Below the pieces are notes generated by a model. It worked only from the letters and a program-made list of their open reading frames with translations. It did not search any database and was not told the origin of the DNA. Source: Rubellimicrobium roseum (GTDB lineage Bacteria > Pseudomonadota > Alphaproteobacteria > Rhodobacterales > Rhodobacteraceae). From it: a DNA stretch of 64,000 nt. The position numbers and the translations under genes are program-made. This document shows positions 15,835 to 26,111 of the stretch, one piece after another. Location of the stretch: NCBI RefSeq assembly GCF_006152145.1, contig NZ_VDFV01000003.1, forward strand, positions 62,001-126,000, given 5' to 3'. Position 1 is the stretch's first letter. Every line of letters begins with the position of its first letter.

Positions 15835-17258
15835 GCCTTTGGACGGCGGACGAGGCCGCGGCGGCCACGGGCGGGACGGCGACGCGCGACTGGGTGGCCG
15901 GGGGCGTGTCCATCGACACACGGACCCTTCGGCCGGGCGACCTGTTCGTGGCGCTGAAGGCCGCGCGGGACGGGCACGACTTCGTCGCCCAGGCGCTGGA
16001 GAAGGGCGCGGCGGCGGCGCTGGTGACCCGCCGACCCGAGGAGGTGGCGGAAGATGCGCCCCTCCTGATCGTGCCGGACGTTCAGGCGGCGCTGGAGGAC
16101 CTGGGCCGGGCCGGGCGGGCGCGGAGCCGCGCGCGGGTCGTGGGCGTCACCGGCTCGGTGGGCAAGACCTCGACCAAGGAGATGCTGCGGTCGGCGCTGG
16201 AAACGCAAGGGACGGTCCATGCCGCCGAAGCCTCCTACAACAACCATTGGGGCGTGCCGCTGACGCTGGCGCGGCTTCCGGCCGACGCGGACTTCGCCGT
16301 GGTCGAGATCGGCATGAACCACCCGGGCGAGATCGCGCCGCTGGCCCGGCAGGCGCGGCCGCACGTGGCGCTCATCACGACCATCGGGGCCGCGCATCTG
16401 GAGGCCTTCGGGTCGCTGGAGGGCATCGCCGCCGAGAAGGGGGCGATCTGCGAGGGTCTGGAGCCCGGCGGCGTGGCCGTGCTGCCCGCCGACGTGCCGC
16501 AGCTTCCGGTCCTGCTGGCCTGCGCCGAGACGGCGGGCGCGCGGGTCGTCACGTTCGGGCTGGCGGACGGGGCGTCCCACCGGCTCCTCGACCTGCGCAT
16601 GGCCGGGGGGGCTACGGTGGGGCGCGCGCTGGCCGGGGACGAGCCCGTGCATCTGAAGGTCGCCACCGAGGGCGCGCATTTCGCCGTCAACGCCTTGGGC
16701 GCGCTGGCGGCGGCCGAGGCGCTGGGGGCGGAGCGGGCGCTGGCGCTCAACGGCCTTGCGGGTTGGACCCCGCCCAAGGGCCGTGGCGGGCGCGAGGAGA
16801 TCGAGTGGGGCGACGGCCGGATCACGCTGGTCGACGACGCCTTCAACGCCAACCCGACCTCGATGGCGGCGGGGCTGGCCGTGCTGGCGGGAATGCAGCC
16901 CGAGGATGGGCCTGGCCGCATCTCGCGCGGGCGGCGGATCGCCATCCTGGGCGACATGTTGGAGCTGGGGCCCGAGGAGGCGGCGCTGCACGCGGGCCTT
17001 GCGGAGGACCCGGCCATGGAGGCCGTCGACCAGGTGCATTGCGTAGGCCCCCGCATGAGGGCGCTGCACGCGGTGCTGCCCGCCGACCGGCGCGGCGAAT
17101 GGGCCGAGCGGCCCGAGGCCCTGTCGGGCCACCTGCGCCGGCTTGTTGACGCGGGGGACGTGGTGCTGGTCAAGGGCTCCAAGGGGAGCCGCGTCTCGCT
17201 CGTCGTTGACGCGATCCGACGGATGGGGCAAGGCGCGCCGTCCATCGAGGGAGGCTGA
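15831..17258 (+). CDS. murF: UDP-MurNAc-tripeptide D-Ala-D-Ala ligase MurF
   Basis: Adds D-Ala-D-Ala to the UDP-MurNAc tripeptide; 475 residues in the usual three Mur domains. The ATP loop GSVGKTS is at about 108-114, the [14 protein letters not shown] motif near 139 and [13 protein letters not shown] near 160. The C-terminal domain carries [11 protein letters not shown] near 339. It is coupled to murE by a 4-bp overlap, and mraY follows 5 bp later. Confidence 0.95.
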   Translation: MSLWTADEAAAATGGTATRDWVAGGVSIDTRTLRPGDLFVALKAARDGHDFVAQALEKGAAAALVTRRPEEVAEDAPLLIVPDVQAALEDLGRAGRARSRARVVGVTGSVGKTSTKEMLRSALETQGTVHAAEASYNNHWGVPLTLARLPADADFAVVEIGMNHPGEIAPLARQARPHVALITTIGAAHLEAFGSLEGIAAEKGAICEGLEPGGVAVLPADVPQLPVLLACAETAGARVVTFGLADGASHRLLDLRMAGGATVGRALAGDEPVHLKVATEGAHFAVNALGALAAAEALGAERALALNGLAGWTPPKGRGGREEIEWGDGRITLVDDAFNANPTSMAAGLAVLAGMQPEDGPGRISRGRRIAILGDMLELGPEEAALHAGLAEDPAMEAVDQVHCVGPRMRALHAVLPADRRGEWAERPEALSGHLRRLVDAGDVVLVKGSKGSRVSLVVDAIRRMGQGAPSIEGG

Positions 17259-17263
17259 TCCGC

Positions 17264-18346
17264 ATGCTCTACTGGCTGACCGCGCTGTCGGACGGGGGGG
17301 ACGTGTTCAACCTCTTCCGCTACATCAGCTTCCGGGCGGGCGGGGCTTTCCTGACGGCGCTGATCTTCGGCTTCGCCTTCGGGCCGCGCCTGATCGGCTG
17401 GCTGCGGGTCAAGCAGGGCAAAGGCCAGCCGATCCGCAGCGACGGACCGCAGACGCATTTCATCAAGGCGGGCACGCCGACGATGGGAGGCCTCCTGATC
17501 GTGGGGGCGGTGCTGACCGCGACGCTCCTGTGGGCGCGGTGGGACAATCCCTTCGTCTGGATGGTGCTGTTCGTGACGCTGAGCTTCGCGCTCCTGGGCT
17601 TCGCGGACGACTACGCTAAGGTCACCAAGCAGACCGTGGACGGGGTGTCGGGGCGCGTGCGGCTTGCCATCGGCTTCGTGGTGGCGGCCATCGCCGCCAT
17701 CTGGGCGGCGGCCTGGCATCCGGCGGAGCTGACGAACCAGCTCGCGCTCCCGTTCTTCAAGGATGCTCTCATTCACCTGGGCATCCTGTTCGTGCCCTTC
17801 GCGATGATCGTGATCGTCGGCGCCGCCAATGCGGTGAACCTGACCGACGGGCTCGACGGGCTGGCCATCATGCCGGTGATGATCGCGGCGGGAACCTTCG
17901 GGGCCATCTCCTACGCCGTGGGGCGGACGGACTTCACCGAATACCTGGGCGTTCACTTCGTCCCCGGCTCGGGCGAGATCGTCATCTTCTGCGCGGGGCT
18001 GATCGGCGGGGGACTGGGCTTCCTGTGGTACAACGCCCCGCCGGCGGCGGTGTTCATGGGCGACACCGGGTCCCTGGCCCTGGGCGGCGCGCTGGGCGCC
18101 ATCGCCGTGGCCACCAAGCACGAGGTCGTCCTGGCCATCGTCGGCGGGCTCTTCGTGGTCGAGGCGCTGTCGGTCATCATCCAGGTCTTCGTCTACAAGC
18201 GCACCGGCCGGCGTGTCTTCCTGATGGCGCCGATCCACCACCACTTCGAGAAGAAGGGCTGGGCCGAGCCGCAGATCGTCATCCGCTTCTGGATCATCAG
18301 CCTGATCCTCGGGGTGATCGGGCTGGCCACGCTGAAGGTGCGCTGA
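17264..18346 (+). CDS. mraY: Phospho-MurNAc-pentapeptide transferase MraY
   Basis: Integral membrane enzyme that moves phospho-MurNAc-pentapeptide to undecaprenyl phosphate, making lipid I; 360 residues with about ten helices. Landmarks are TPTMGGLL near 70, the catalytic aspartates in FADDYAKVT (about 115-123), [10 protein letters not shown] near 192, and the triple histidine HHHFEKKGW near 325. Confidence 0.96.
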   Translation: MLYWLTALSDGGDVFNLFRYISFRAGGAFLTALIFGFAFGPRLIGWLRVKQGKGQPIRSDGPQTHFIKAGTPTMGGLLIVGAVLTATLLWARWDNPFVWMVLFVTLSFALLGFADDYAKVTKQTVDGVSGRVRLAIGFVVAAIAAIWAAAWHPAELTNQLALPFFKDALIHLGILFVPFAMIVIVGAANAVNLTDGLDGLAIMPVMIAAGTFGAISYAVGRTDFTEYLGVHFVPGSGEIVIFCAGLIGGGLGFLWYNAPPAAVFMGDTGSLALGGALGAIAVATKHEVVLAIVGGLFVVEALSVIIQVFVYKRTGRRVFLMAPIHHHFEKKGWAEPQIVIRFWIISLILGVIGLATLKVR

Positions 18347-18784
18347 GTGAGGGTCCGGCGGCTGGAGCCGGGCGACCGGGCCGGCTGGGACCGTCTCTAT
18401 GCCGGCTATGCCGGATTCTACGGCGTGGCGCAGACGCCCGGGATGCACGACCGGGTCTGGGGCTGGCTCCACGACCCGGCGCACGAGGTCGAGGGGTTCG
18501 TCGCCGAGCGGGGCGGGGCGCTGGTGGGATTGACCCATTTCCGCGCCTTCGCGCGGCCGCTCTCGGCCACGACTGGCGGGTTCCTGGACGACCTGTTCGT
18601 CGATCCCGAGGCACGGGGCTGCGGCGCGGCCGAGGCGCTGGTCCGCGCTGTGGCCGAGGAGGGGCGCCAGCGGGGCTGGTCGGTGATCCGCTGGATCACA
18701 GCCAAGGACAACGCCCGTGCCCGCAGCCTTTATGACCGGCTGGCGCGGGCGACGCCCTGGGTGACCTACGATCTCGCGCCCTGA
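18347..18784 (+). CDS. GNAT-family N-acetyltransferase inserted in the dcw cluster
   Basis: Acetyl-CoA-dependent N-acyltransferase of 145 residues, substrate unknown. The acetyl-CoA loop is seen in VDPEARGCGAAEALVRA (about 85-101, replacing the usual Q/RxxGxG/A with RGCGAA). A C-terminal KDNARARSLYDRLA stretch (about 119-132) is typical of the fold. The GTG start immediately follows the mraY stop and the gene lies before murD, so it is probably co-transcribed. It is not part of the classical dcw set. Confidence 0.85.
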   Translation: MRVRRLEPGDRAGWDRLYAGYAGFYGVAQTPGMHDRVWGWLHDPAHEVEGFVAERGGALVGLTHFRAFARPLSATTGGFLDDLFVDPEARGCGAAEALVRAVAEEGRQRGWSVIRWITAKDNARARSLYDRLARATPWVTYDLAP

Positions 18785-18847
18785 ATCCCCGGCTTGCGGG
18801 GCCGCACCTGCGCGGGGATAAGGCCACCGGCAGAGCGGAGGGGCAGC

Positions 18848-20248
18848 ATGATCGCGGTTCAGAACGTGGCGGGCACGCGGGTGGCGGTGCTGGGACTGGG
18901 CCGGTCGGGGCGCGCGACCGTGCGGGCGCTGGAGCAGGGCGGGGCCACGGTGGTCGTCTGGGACGATGGCGGCGAGGCGCGCGCCCAGGCCGAGGCCGAC
19001 GGGCTGGAGGTCCGGGACCTGACCAAGGCGAAGTCCTGGGACGGGGTCTCCCTTTTGGTGACGAGCCCCGGCATCCCGCACCTTTACCCGCAGCCGCATC
19101 CCGCGATCGCGGCCGCCTGGGACGCCGGGGTGCCCGTCGACAACGACATCGGGCTGTTCTTCCGCTCCTTCGCGACCGACGCCTGGGACGGCTTCGGCAC
19201 GCGGCCCAAGGTCGTGACCGTCACGGGATCGAACGGCAAGAGCACCACGAGCGCGCTGATCCATCATATCCTGGCCGAATCGGGACGGCCGAGCCAGTTG
19301 GCCGGGAACATCGGGCGCGGGGTGCTGGACCTGGAGCCCGCGCGGGACGGGGAGGTCGTCGTGCTGGAGCTGTCGAGCTACCAGACGGACCTCGCCCGGG
19401 CCCTGACGCCCGACGTCGCGGTGTTCACCAACCTGAGCCCCGACCATCTGGACCGCCACGCAGGTCTGGGGGGCTACTTCGCGGCCAAGCGGAGGCTGTT
19501 TGCGGAAGGGGGACCCGACCGCGCCGTGATCGGCGTGGACGAGAACGAGGGGCGCTACATGGCGAACCAGCTTTCGGAGGGGCCGGGGGATGACCGGGTG
19601 ATCCGCGTCTCCTCGGGGACCAAGCTGGAGGAGGCGTCCTGGGCCGTCTTCGCGCGCAAGGGGTTCCTGGCGGAGTGGCGCAAGGGGCGGCAGGTGGCGA
19701 GCGTGGACCTGCGGAGCATTACCGGCCTGCCCGGCGCGCACAATCACCAGAACGCCTGCGCGGCCTGGGCGGTGGCGCGCAGCCTCGGCCTGGGCCCCAA
19801 GGCCATCGAGGCCGCGATGCGGAGCTATCCGGGGCTGCCGCACCGCAGCCAGCGCATCGCCGAGAGAGGCGGCGTCGCCTTCGTCAACGACTCCAAGGCC
19901 ACCAACGTCGATTCGGCGGCCAAGGCGCTGCAGGCCTTCGCCCGCATCCGCTGGATCTGCGGGGGGCTGGAGAAGGAGGGGGGCCTCGGGCCTCTGGTGC
20001 CCCATCTGGGCTCGGTCGCGAAAGCCTACGTCATCGGGCGGGAGGCTGCGGCCTTCGCGCGCCAGCTTCCGGGGATCGAGGCCGAGGTCTGCACGACCAT
20101 GGCCCGCGCCGTGGAACGGGCCATCGCCGAGGCGCAGGCAGGCGAGACGGTGCTTCTGGCCCCGGCGGCGGCGAGCTTCGATCAGTACGACAACTTCGAG
20201 AAGCGCGGCGAGGACTTCGTGGCCGAGGTCCGGGCGCGACTGGGGTAG
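18848..20248 (+). CDS. murD: UDP-MurNAc-L-Ala--D-Glu ligase MurD
   Basis: Adds D-glutamate to UDP-MurNAc-L-alanine; 466 residues. The UDP-binding loop [12 protein letters not shown] is at about 13-24, the ATP loop TGSNGKST at about 126-133, and [11 protein letters not shown] near 351 marks the C-terminal domain. The start at 18848 follows a GGAGGGG ribosome-binding site; an upstream in-frame start at 18794 would add 18 non-conserved residues. This is the last dcw gene in the window: ftsW, murG, murC, murB, ddl and ftsQAZ do not follow. Confidence 0.95.
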   Translation: MIAVQNVAGTRVAVLGLGRSGRATVRALEQGGATVVVWDDGGEARAQAEADGLEVRDLTKAKSWDGVSLLVTSPGIPHLYPQPHPAIAAAWDAGVPVDNDIGLFFRSFATDAWDGFGTRPKVVTVTGSNGKSTTSALIHHILAESGRPSQLAGNIGRGVLDLEPARDGEVVVLELSSYQTDLARALTPDVAVFTNLSPDHLDRHAGLGGYFAAKRRLFAEGGPDRAVIGVDENEGRYMANQLSEGPGDDRVIRVSSGTKLEEASWAVFARKGFLAEWRKGRQVASVDLRSITGLPGAHNHQNACAAWAVARSLGLGPKAIEAAMRSYPGLPHRSQRIAERGGVAFVNDSKATNVDSAAKALQAFARIRWICGGLEKEGGLGPLVPHLGSVAKAYVIGREAAAFARQLPGIEAEVCTTMARAVERAIAEAQAGETVLLAPAAASFDQYDNFEKRGEDFVAEVRARLG

Positions 20249-20303
20249 GGCAGGGGCATGGTCACGGCTTTGGGTCATCCTGAGCCGAGCCTGCCCGCCA
20301 AAG

Positions 20304-20355
20304 CTTAAGGAAGCGTAGCACCACCGAACGGTGGGGGACCGATTCGCGCAACACC
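20304..20355 (+). repeat. Dispersed intergenic repeat, copy A
   Basis: CACCGAACGGT (20322-20332), a 6-bp spacer and the 17-mer CCGATTCGCGCAACACC (20339-20355) recur in the same order and spacing at 48021-48054. Both copies also start with a TTAA block. It lies between the convergent ends of murD and creA. Confidence 0.65.
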
Positions 20356-20375
20356 CCGGCGGACCGGGACCTACC

Positions 20376-20846
20376 CTATGGAGGCGGGGCCCCGGCGCCG
20401 GCGTTCCAGAGCGGGACGGTCGAGATCGACATCTTGGCCGAGCCCTGGCTCAGTTCGGTCGCGTGGGCGAGGTAGACGAGGACCTGGTTCTCCTCGTCGT
20501 AGATGCGCGTGACGCGCAGCGACTTGAGAATGATCGACTGGCGCTCGGAGAAGATCTCCTCTCCTTCGGGCGAGGTGTCGATGTCGCCCAGCCCGATGGG
20601 GCCGGTCTGGCGGCAGGCGATGGAGGAGTTGGAGGGATCCTCGAACCAGTTGCCCTGGCTGAAGCGGTCGATGAGCGACCGCTCGAAGTAGGCGACGTGG
20701 CAGGTGACGCCCTCGACCTCGGGATCGGGCAGCGCCTCGACGATGACGTCGTTGCCAACCCAATCGACGCCGACGCGGCCCACCTCCTCGGCGGAAAGAA
20801 GCGCGGGCAATGTCGAGAATATCACGGACAGGAGAGCAAGTTTCAT
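20376..20846 (-). CDS. creA: CreA-family periplasmic protein
   Basis: Conserved protein of unknown function, 156 residues, named after E. coli CreA. A signal peptide (about 1-19, MKLALLSVIFSTLPALLSA) is followed by the family core EEVGRVGVDWVGNDVIVEA and a conserved cysteine segment (GVTCHVAYFERS near 48, SSIACRQTGPI near 75). The start is the ATG at 20846; open sequence continues upstream but loses the signal peptide context. It faces murD. Confidence 0.85.
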   Translation of the reverse strand: MKLALLSVIFSTLPALLSAEEVGRVGVDWVGNDVIVEALPDPEVEGVTCHVAYFERSLIDRFSQGNWFEDPSNSSIACRQTGPIGLGDIDTSPEGEEIFSERQSIILKSLRVTRIYDEENQVLVYLAHATELSQGSAKMSISTVPLWNAGAGAPPP

Positions 20847-21080
20847 GCGCCGGGAACGCGAGCCTGCCCCAGCGGTTCCCCTCACCAAAGGGCGCTTGTC
20901 CCGCATCGGAGCCCAGGGCTCCGACCGTCCAGCTTCGCCCAGAACGTCATCGGGTCGCTTCATGGCTGCTGAATACTTGAGCATTGGCACGAACCGCACC
21001 GCCGATTTGCTGCATTGCAGCGAAACAGGGGCGTGCTCTGATGTATTCAGTCCAAGACCCGCCACATTCGGAGCAGTTTC

Positions 21081-21479
21081 ATGACTCTACACCGTTCGGC
21101 GCGCCTTGTCACGCTATTTGCCGTCGGGCTCGCGCTCGCCACCCCCGCCCTGGCCGAGGAGGAGCAGGGGGCCTCGCTGCGCGACATCCTGGCCTGGGGA
21201 ACCACGACGACCGCCTATGTCCAGCTCGTCCCGGCGGACGGCCATCCGGCGGACCTCGTGTTCCTGAACGAGCTCACGCACGGGAATCCGCTGGAGATGA
21301 TCTTCGCGCTGGAGCTCGATGGCCTGGTGGTCGATGTCGAGGTCATCAACGGCATCGGCGAGGAGCCCGACATCGTGACCGTGCTGCCGCCGCCGGGCTT
21401 CGTCGCGGTGCCGGAACGGCTGGAGGTCGACGAAGGCCAGACGGGCCGCATCGAGATCCAGCACGCCCTCCTGAGCTGA
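21081..21479 (+). CDS. Small secreted protein of unknown function (132 aa)
   Basis: I do not recognise the family. A cleavable signal peptide is clear (about 1-25, ending ALATPALA). The mature part is acidic, has no cysteine and looks beta-rich (TTAYVQLVPADGHPADLVFLN; later GFVAVPERLEVDEGQ). It is divergent from creA across 234 bp, which also contain the palindrome CTGCATTGCAG at 21009. No conserved neighbour suggests a role. Confidence 0.75.
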   Translation: MTLHRSARLVTLFAVGLALATPALAEEEQGASLRDILAWGTTTTAYVQLVPADGHPADLVFLNELTHGNPLEMIFALELDGLVVDVEVINGIGEEPDIVTVLPPPGFVAVPERLEVDEGQTGRIEIQHALLS

Positions 21480-21536
21480 CCGCTTGACTTGGGGCCGGTC
21501 CGGGGCAGCATCCGAAGGGTGCCGCCCGGAGGTCGA

Positions 21537-21953
21537 ATGCCGCAGGACCCGCCCGCCCTGATCCTGGAGACCGCGATCTACGCGGAGGACCTCGACGCCG
21601 CCGAGGCCTTCTATGGCGACGTGCTGGGGCTGGCCCGCATCTCCCGCGTCGGGCGGCGGCATGTCTTCTACCGCTGCGGGCCGGGGGTGTTGCTGATCTT
21701 CAACCCCGCCGAAACCGAGGTGGTCGATCCCGCCTCGCCGCTGCCGGTCCCGCCGCACGGGGCGCGGGGGCCGGGGCACCTGTGCTTCGCGGCCGAGCCG
21801 CTGGGACTGGCAGCCTGGCGCGCGCGGCTGGAAGCGGCCGGGATCGCGATCGAGGCCGAGACCGACTGGCCCTCTGGGGGCCGCTCCTTCTACTTCCGCG
21901 ATCCGGCGGGCAACTCCCTGGAGGTGGCCGAGGCGCGGATCTGGGGGGGCTGA
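21537..21953 (+). CDS. VOC (glyoxalase/dioxygenase-fold) family protein
   Basis: Vicinal-oxygen-chelate protein of 138 residues: one beta-alpha-beta-beta-beta repeat pair starting LETAIYAEDLDAAEAFYGDVLGL and ending YFRDPAGNSLEVAE. The glutamate of NSLEVAE and the histidine of GPGHLCF are metal-ligand candidates. The reaction is not predictable. The ATG at 21537 follows a CGGAGG ribosome-binding site. A -35-like TTGACT at 21484 could drive it. It overlaps the DUF1622 gene by one base. Confidence 0.85.
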   Translation: MPQDPPALILETAIYAEDLDAAEAFYGDVLGLARISRVGRRHVFYRCGPGVLLIFNPAETEVVDPASPLPVPPHGARGPGHLCFAAEPLGLAAWRARLEAAGIAIEAETDWPSGGRSFYFRDPAGNSLEVAEARIWGG

Positions 21954-22381
21954 TGGAGTCGGTCTGGACGATGGGCCGCGGGGAGGGTCCGCTGCATCAG
22001 GAATTCGGCTGGCTCGTGAAGGGGCTCGAATGGGCCGGCGAGATCATCGACGTGCTGGCGATCCTGCTCCTGCTGATCGGGGCCATCCGGTTCATCGTCG
22101 GAGTGGTCCAGGCCGAGCTGTCGCGCGATTCTGGGGTGCGGTTCCGAGGCCTCAACCGGGAGCGGGTGGAGCTGGCCCGCTACATCCTGTCGGGGCTGGA
22201 GCTGCTGATCGTCGCGGACATCATCCGCACGGCGCTGAGCCTTGCGCTGTCGGATCTGGTGTTCCTGGGCGTTCTGGTGCTGATCCGGTCGGTGATCTCC
22301 TTCTTTCTCGACCGCGAACTGGAGCAGCTTCGCCAGGAGTTGTCGGAGCCGCCTCTCGTGGCCCCGCATCGGGAGGACTAG
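21953..22381 (+). CDS. DUF1622 membrane protein
   Basis: Membrane protein of 142 residues with three likely helices: about 26-47 (IIDVLAILLLLIGAIRFI), 76-98 (ILSGLELLIVADIIRTAL) and 100-117 (LVFLGVLVLIRSVISF). The LxRYILSGLELLIVADII block is the DUF1622 signature. Function is unknown. Its ATG overlaps the VOC stop (TGATG), so the two genes are coupled. Confidence 0.85.
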   Translation: MESVWTMGRGEGPLHQEFGWLVKGLEWAGEIIDVLAILLLLIGAIRFIVGVVQAELSRDSGVRFRGLNRERVELARYILSGLELLIVADIIRTALSLALSDLVFLGVLVLIRSVISFFLDRELEQLRQELSEPPLVAPHRED

Positions 22382-22555
22382 CGCGCCGCGCGCAGGATGG
22401 AAGGGGAGCGCCGTGACGGGCCGGCGCGGGGCTCCTCCATGTGGCGCTGGCGGTGGTCGCGAACGCCGCGGCGCCCGAGCGGGCGGTTTCGCCGCCGGCG
22501 ACCGTGGCGACGCTGCTCCTTGCGGGGCTTGTGTCGAAGGCGTGATGCGGTTCGG

Positions 22556-22584
22556 TTGACCCCGCACGGGCCGAGCGCTAAGCC
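22556..22584 (+). promoter_or_regulatory. Candidate promoter of the nuo operon
   Basis: TTGACC (22556-22561), a 17-bp spacer and TAAGCC (22579-22584) lie 45 bp before nuoA, in the 247-bp gap after DUF1622. The -35 is good and the -10 weak, as is common in this group. The rest of the gap shows only a short open frame without a usable start. Confidence 0.4.
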
Positions 22585-22628
22585 GCAGGGCGCGGGCGCG
22601 CGGGCGCCCCATAGGTCCGGAGGCGCGC

Positions 22629-22997
22629 GTGGACGACGGCTTTCTGAGGGAATACCTCCCCATCATCATCTTCCTGGGGCTCGCGGTCGCCCTGGGGATC
22701 ATCCTGATCCTGGCTGCGGTGGTCCTGGCCGTGCGCAACCCCGACCCGGAAAAGGTGTCGGCCTACGAATGCGGCTTCAACGCCTTCGACGACGCGCGGA
22801 TGAAATTCGACGTGAGGTTCTACCTCGTGTCCATCCTGTTCATTATCTTCGACCTCGAAGTCGCCTTCCTGTTCCCCTGGGCCACGGCCTTCGGCGAGCT
22901 GTCCATGGCGGCCTTCTGGTCGATGATGATCTTCCTCGCCGTGCTGACCGTCGGGTTCGCCTACGAGTGGAAGAAGGGAGCCCTTGAATGGCAGTGA
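22629..22997 (+). CDS. nuoA: NADH-quinone oxidoreductase subunit A
   Basis: Membrane subunit of complex I (the proton-pumping NADH dehydrogenase), 122 residues and three helices. The conserved loop [20 protein letters not shown] (about 46-65) between helices 1 and 2 lies near the quinone site. The start is a GTG at 22629. It overlaps nuoB by 10 bases. Confidence 0.95.
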   Translation: MDDGFLREYLPIIIFLGLAVALGIILILAAVVLAVRNPDPEKVSAYECGFNAFDDARMKFDVRFYLVSILFIIFDLEVAFLFPWATAFGELSMAAFWSMMIFLAVLTVGFAYEWKKGALEWQ

Positions 22998-23635
22998 AGG
23001 ACGACACCAAGAAGCCCGGCCTGATCCTTCCCACCGAGGAGGAGATGCAGCGTGCCGGGAGCCTTGTGCAGGGCGGGCCGCAGACGGGCGGCCTGGAGGT
23101 GCAGGGGGTCCAGACGGGGCTCTACACCGCCGGGGCCGACCGCGAGGTCACCGTGCGCGAGATGAACAAGGACCTCCAGGACAAGGGGTTCCTCGTCACC
23201 TCGACGGCCGACATCATCAACTGGGCGCGCACGGGCTCGCTGCACTGGATGACCTTCGGGCTCGCCTGCTGCGCCGTGGAGATGATGCACACCTCCATGC
23301 CGCGGTACGACCTCGAACGCTTCGGGACGGCGCCGCGGGCCTCTCCGCGCCAGTCGGACCTCATCATCGTGGCGGGCACGCTGACCAACAAGATGGCGCC
23401 GGCCTTCCGCAAGATCTACGACCAGATGCCCGAGCCGCGCTACGTGATCTCCATGGGATCCTGCGCGAACGGCGGCGGCTACTACCACTTCGGCTACTCG
23501 GTCGTGCGCGGCTGCGACCGGATCGTGCCCGTGGACGTCTACGTGCCGGGCTGCCCGCCCACGGCCGAGGCGCTGCTCTACGGCATCCTCGCGCTCCAGC
23601 GGAAGATCCGCCGGACCGGCACCATCGTCCGCTGA
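22988..23635 (+). CDS. nuoB: NADH-quinone oxidoreductase subunit B, with N-terminal extension
   Basis: Peripheral-arm subunit that holds the last [4Fe-4S] cluster, N2, next to the quinone; 215 residues against the more usual 160-180. Cluster ligands are present: the CC pair in [11 protein letters not shown] near 95, C in MGSCANGGG near 160 and C in [14 protein letters not shown] near 190. About 40 extra residues precede [10 protein letters not shown]. The ATG at 22988 is preferred because AAGGGAG lies upstream; a GTG at 23099 would remove the extension but has poor spacing. Confidence 0.95.
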   Translation: MAVKDDTKKPGLILPTEEEMQRAGSLVQGGPQTGGLEVQGVQTGLYTAGADREVTVREMNKDLQDKGFLVTSTADIINWARTGSLHWMTFGLACCAVEMMHTSMPRYDLERFGTAPRASPRQSDLIIVAGTLTNKMAPAFRKIYDQMPEPRYVISMGSCANGGGYYHFGYSVVRGCDRIVPVDVYVPGCPPTAEALLYGILALQRKIRRTGTIVR

Positions 23636-23645
23636 GGCCCAACCC

Positions 23646-24341
23646 ATGACCGACACCACCGATCTCCAGACCCCCGCGCAGGTGCCCGAGGCGCCCACCG
23701 ATCCGCTCGACGCGCTGGGCGCCTCGATCGTCGCCCGGCTGGGCGACGCCGCGATGGGCCATGCGGTCACGCATGGCGAGCTGGCCATCGAGGTCGACAT
23801 CCGCCGGATCGTGGAGGTGGTGGGCTTCCTTCGCGCCGATTCGGCCTGCCCGTTCTCGTGCCTGATCGACATCACGGCGGTGGACTGGCCGGGGCGCGCC
23901 AAGCGCTTCGACATGGTCTACCACTTCCTGTCGATGTACACGAACCGCCGCATCCGCGTGAAGGCGCAGGTCTCCGAGGAGGAGATGGTCCCCTCGATCA
24001 TCCCCGTCTTCCCAGGCGCCAACTGGTTCGAGCGCGAGGTCTTCGACATGTACGGGCTCGTCTTCTCGGGCCACCCGGACCTGCGGCGGCTGCTCACGGA
24101 TTACGGCTTCCGCGGCCATCCCTTGCGCAAGGACTTCCCGCTCACGGGCTTCAACGAGGTCCGCTACGACGAAGTGCAGAAGCGCGTCGTCTACGAGCCG
24201 GTGAAGCTTGCGCAGGAATGGCGACAGTTCGACTTCCTGAGCCCCTGGGAGGGCGGGGCCTTCGCGCTGCCCGGCGACGAGAAGGCCGGCGCGTCGAATC
24301 CCCAGAAGGGCAAGGCCACCACCCCCAACACCAACCGCTGA
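23646..24341 (+). CDS. nuoC: NADH-quinone oxidoreductase subunit C
   Basis: Peripheral-arm subunit (30 kDa homologue) of complex I, 231 residues. The family signature spans [20 protein letters not shown] (about 128-147) and is followed by [13 protein letters not shown]. The last 25 residues ([19 protein letters not shown]) form a low-complexity tail. It is separate from nuoD, unlike the fused NuoCD of E. coli. Confidence 0.95.
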   Translation: MTDTTDLQTPAQVPEAPTDPLDALGASIVARLGDAAMGHAVTHGELAIEVDIRRIVEVVGFLRADSACPFSCLIDITAVDWPGRAKRFDMVYHFLSMYTNRRIRVKAQVSEEEMVPSIIPVFPGANWFEREVFDMYGLVFSGHPDLRRLLTDYGFRGHPLRKDFPLTGFNEVRYDEVQKRVVYEPVKLAQEWRQFDFLSPWEGGAFALPGDEKAGASNPQKGKATTPNTNR

Positions 24342-24351
24342 GAGGCGCAGC

Positions 24352-25632
24352 ATGGACGGCGATCTGAAGGGCGACATCCGGCCCAACCTCCGCGGCACCG
24401 ACATCGAGCGCGGCGGCGAGGCCGGCACGCGGGGCTTCGAGGACACCCTTACGGGCGAGCAGAAGATCCGCAACTTCAACATCAACTTCGGCCCGCAACA
24501 CCCGGCGGCGCACGGGGTTCTCCGGCTGATCCTCGAGCTCGACGGCGAGATCGTGGAGCGCTGCGACCCGCATATCGGGCTGCTGCACCGGGGCACCGAG
24601 AAGTTCTGCGAGCACAAGACCTACCTCCAGGCGCTGCCCTACTTCGACCGGCTCGACTACTGCTCGCCCATGGCGATGGAGCACATGTGGTGCCTCGCCA
24701 TCGAGAAGCTGACGGGCGTGACGATCCCCCGCCGGGCCTCGCTGATCCGGGTTCTCTATTCCGAGATCACCCGCGTCCTGAACCACCTGCTGAACGTGAC
24801 GACCTGGGCCATGGACGTCGGCGCGCTGACGCCGCCGCTCTGGGGCTTCGAGGAGCGCGAGAAGCTGTTCATGTTCTACGAGCGGGCCTCGGGCGCGCGG
24901 ATGCACGCGGCCTATTTCCGGCCCGGTGGGGTACACCAGGACCTGCCGCCCGTGCTCCTCGACGACATCGAGGCCTGGGCGGACCACTTCCCCAAGGTGC
25001 TGGACGACATCGACGAGCTGCTGACCGAGAACCGGATCTTCAAGCAACGCAACGTCGATATCGCGATCATCACCGAGAAGGACGTGCAGGACTGGGGCCT
25101 GTCGGGGCCTATCGCGCGCTCGGCCGGGCTGGCCTGGGACCTGCGGCGGTCGCAACCCTACGAGTGCTACGACGAGTTCGATTTTCAGGTGCCGGTGGGC
25201 AAGAACGGCGACAACTACGACCGCTACCTGATCCGCATGGCGGAGATGCGCGAGTCGACCAAGATCATCCACCAGGCCATCGCCAAGCTGCGCGTGGAGC
25301 ATGGCGACGTGCTGGCGCGGGGCAAGATCACGCCGCCCAAGCGCGGCGAGATGAAGACCTCGATGGAAGCCCTGATCCATCATTTCAAGATGTACACCGA
25401 AGGCTTCCACGTCCCGGCGGGCGAGACCTACACCGCCATCGAGGCGCCCAAGGGCGAGTTCGGGGTCTATCTGGTCGCCGACGGCACCAACAAGCCGTAC
25501 AAGGCCAAGATCCGGGCCGCCGACTACCTGCACCTGCAGGCCATGGATCACCTCGTGAAGGGGCACATGCTCGCGGACGTGTCGGCGGTGATCGCCACGC
25601 TCGACATCGTGTTCGGGAGCATCGACCGCTGA
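24352..25632 (+). CDS. nuoD: NADH-quinone oxidoreductase subunit D
   Basis: 49-kDa homologue of complex I, lining the quinone cavity; 426 residues. [14 protein letters not shown] (about 44-57) contains the histidine at the quinone head site, [14 protein letters not shown] follows near 78, and DIVFGSIDR is the conserved C-terminus. About 30 extra residues precede the core ([19 protein letters not shown]). Confidence 0.96.
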   Translation: MDGDLKGDIRPNLRGTDIERGGEAGTRGFEDTLTGEQKIRNFNINFGPQHPAAHGVLRLILELDGEIVERCDPHIGLLHRGTEKFCEHKTYLQALPYFDRLDYCSPMAMEHMWCLAIEKLTGVTIPRRASLIRVLYSEITRVLNHLLNVTTWAMDVGALTPPLWGFEEREKLFMFYERASGARMHAAYFRPGGVHQDLPPVLLDDIEAWADHFPKVLDDIDELLTENRIFKQRNVDIAIITEKDVQDWGLSGPIARSAGLAWDLRRSQPYECYDEFDFQVPVGKNGDNYDRYLIRMAEMRESTKIIHQAIAKLRVEHGDVLARGKITPPKRGEMKTSMEALIHHFKMYTEGFHVPAGETYTAIEAPKGEFGVYLVADGTNKPYKAKIRAADYLHLQAMDHLVKGHMLADVSAVIATLDIVFGSIDR

Positions 25633-25685
25633 GGCAGTCGCGCGCCGCCGGGACGGCCCGGCGGCCAGGGAATCGGGAGGGCAGG

Positions 25686-26027
25686 ATGATCGTTCGAGCC
25701 GTGGCGCTGGTGGTGGCGGGGGGCGTCGCCCTTTCGGCCTGCAGCCGGTCCAGCCCCCTCGTCAGTCCGGCTCCGCAGGGGGCCGCGCAGCCCCAGCCGG
25801 TCGGCGCCCCCGTCACGGCCCCGCCGCGCGACCGTCTGGTCGCCGCGCTGGAGTCCGAGGGCTGCCTCTTCAGCCGCGAGACCTCGGGCGCGGTGCTGCT
25901 GCGCGCGAACCTGACGCAGGCCGAGGCGGCGCGCATCCTGGGCGAGCTCGACGCCGAGGGGCGGCTCGAGGCCGGGGGGACGGAAGGGGCCGAGACCATC
26001 CGGCTCCTGTCCGCGAACTGCATCTGA
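25686..26027 (+). CDS. Small lipoprotein between nuoD and nuoE
   Basis: Predicted lipoprotein of 113 residues. The signal peptide ends in the lipobox LSAC (Cys 19), so the mature form is lipid-anchored. A Pro/Ala linker is followed by a folded segment with two cysteines (EGCLFSR near 59 and SANCI at the very end) that could pair. The GGGAGGGCAGG ribosome-binding site is strong. I do not recognise the family. It sits in the same direction as the nuo genes. Confidence 0.8.
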   Translation: MIVRAVALVVAGGVALSACSRSSPLVSPAPQGAAQPQPVGAPVTAPPRDRLVAALESEGCLFSRETSGAVLLRANLTQAEAARILGELDAEGRLEAGGTEGAETIRLLSANCI

Positions 26028-26111
26028 ATCCGCTCGGCCGGGGTCTGTCCCCGGCCGGCTTCGCGCTGTATAGGCGCCCTGACCACGCCGCTGACCTCTG
26101 ATCGGACCCCC

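Noticed and set aside
16235-20278. Very long open frame (1347 codons) antisense to murF, mraY and murD
   Set aside because: It is a shadow of third-position G/C bias in the real genes on the plus strand; its translation is Arg/His/Pro-rich with no domain.
22440-22545. Short frame VALAVVANAAAPERA... ending at a TGA before nuoA
   Set aside because: Only about 32 codons, no ribosome-binding site, and an in-frame stop just upstream. It could be a decayed gene end, but the evidence is too thin.
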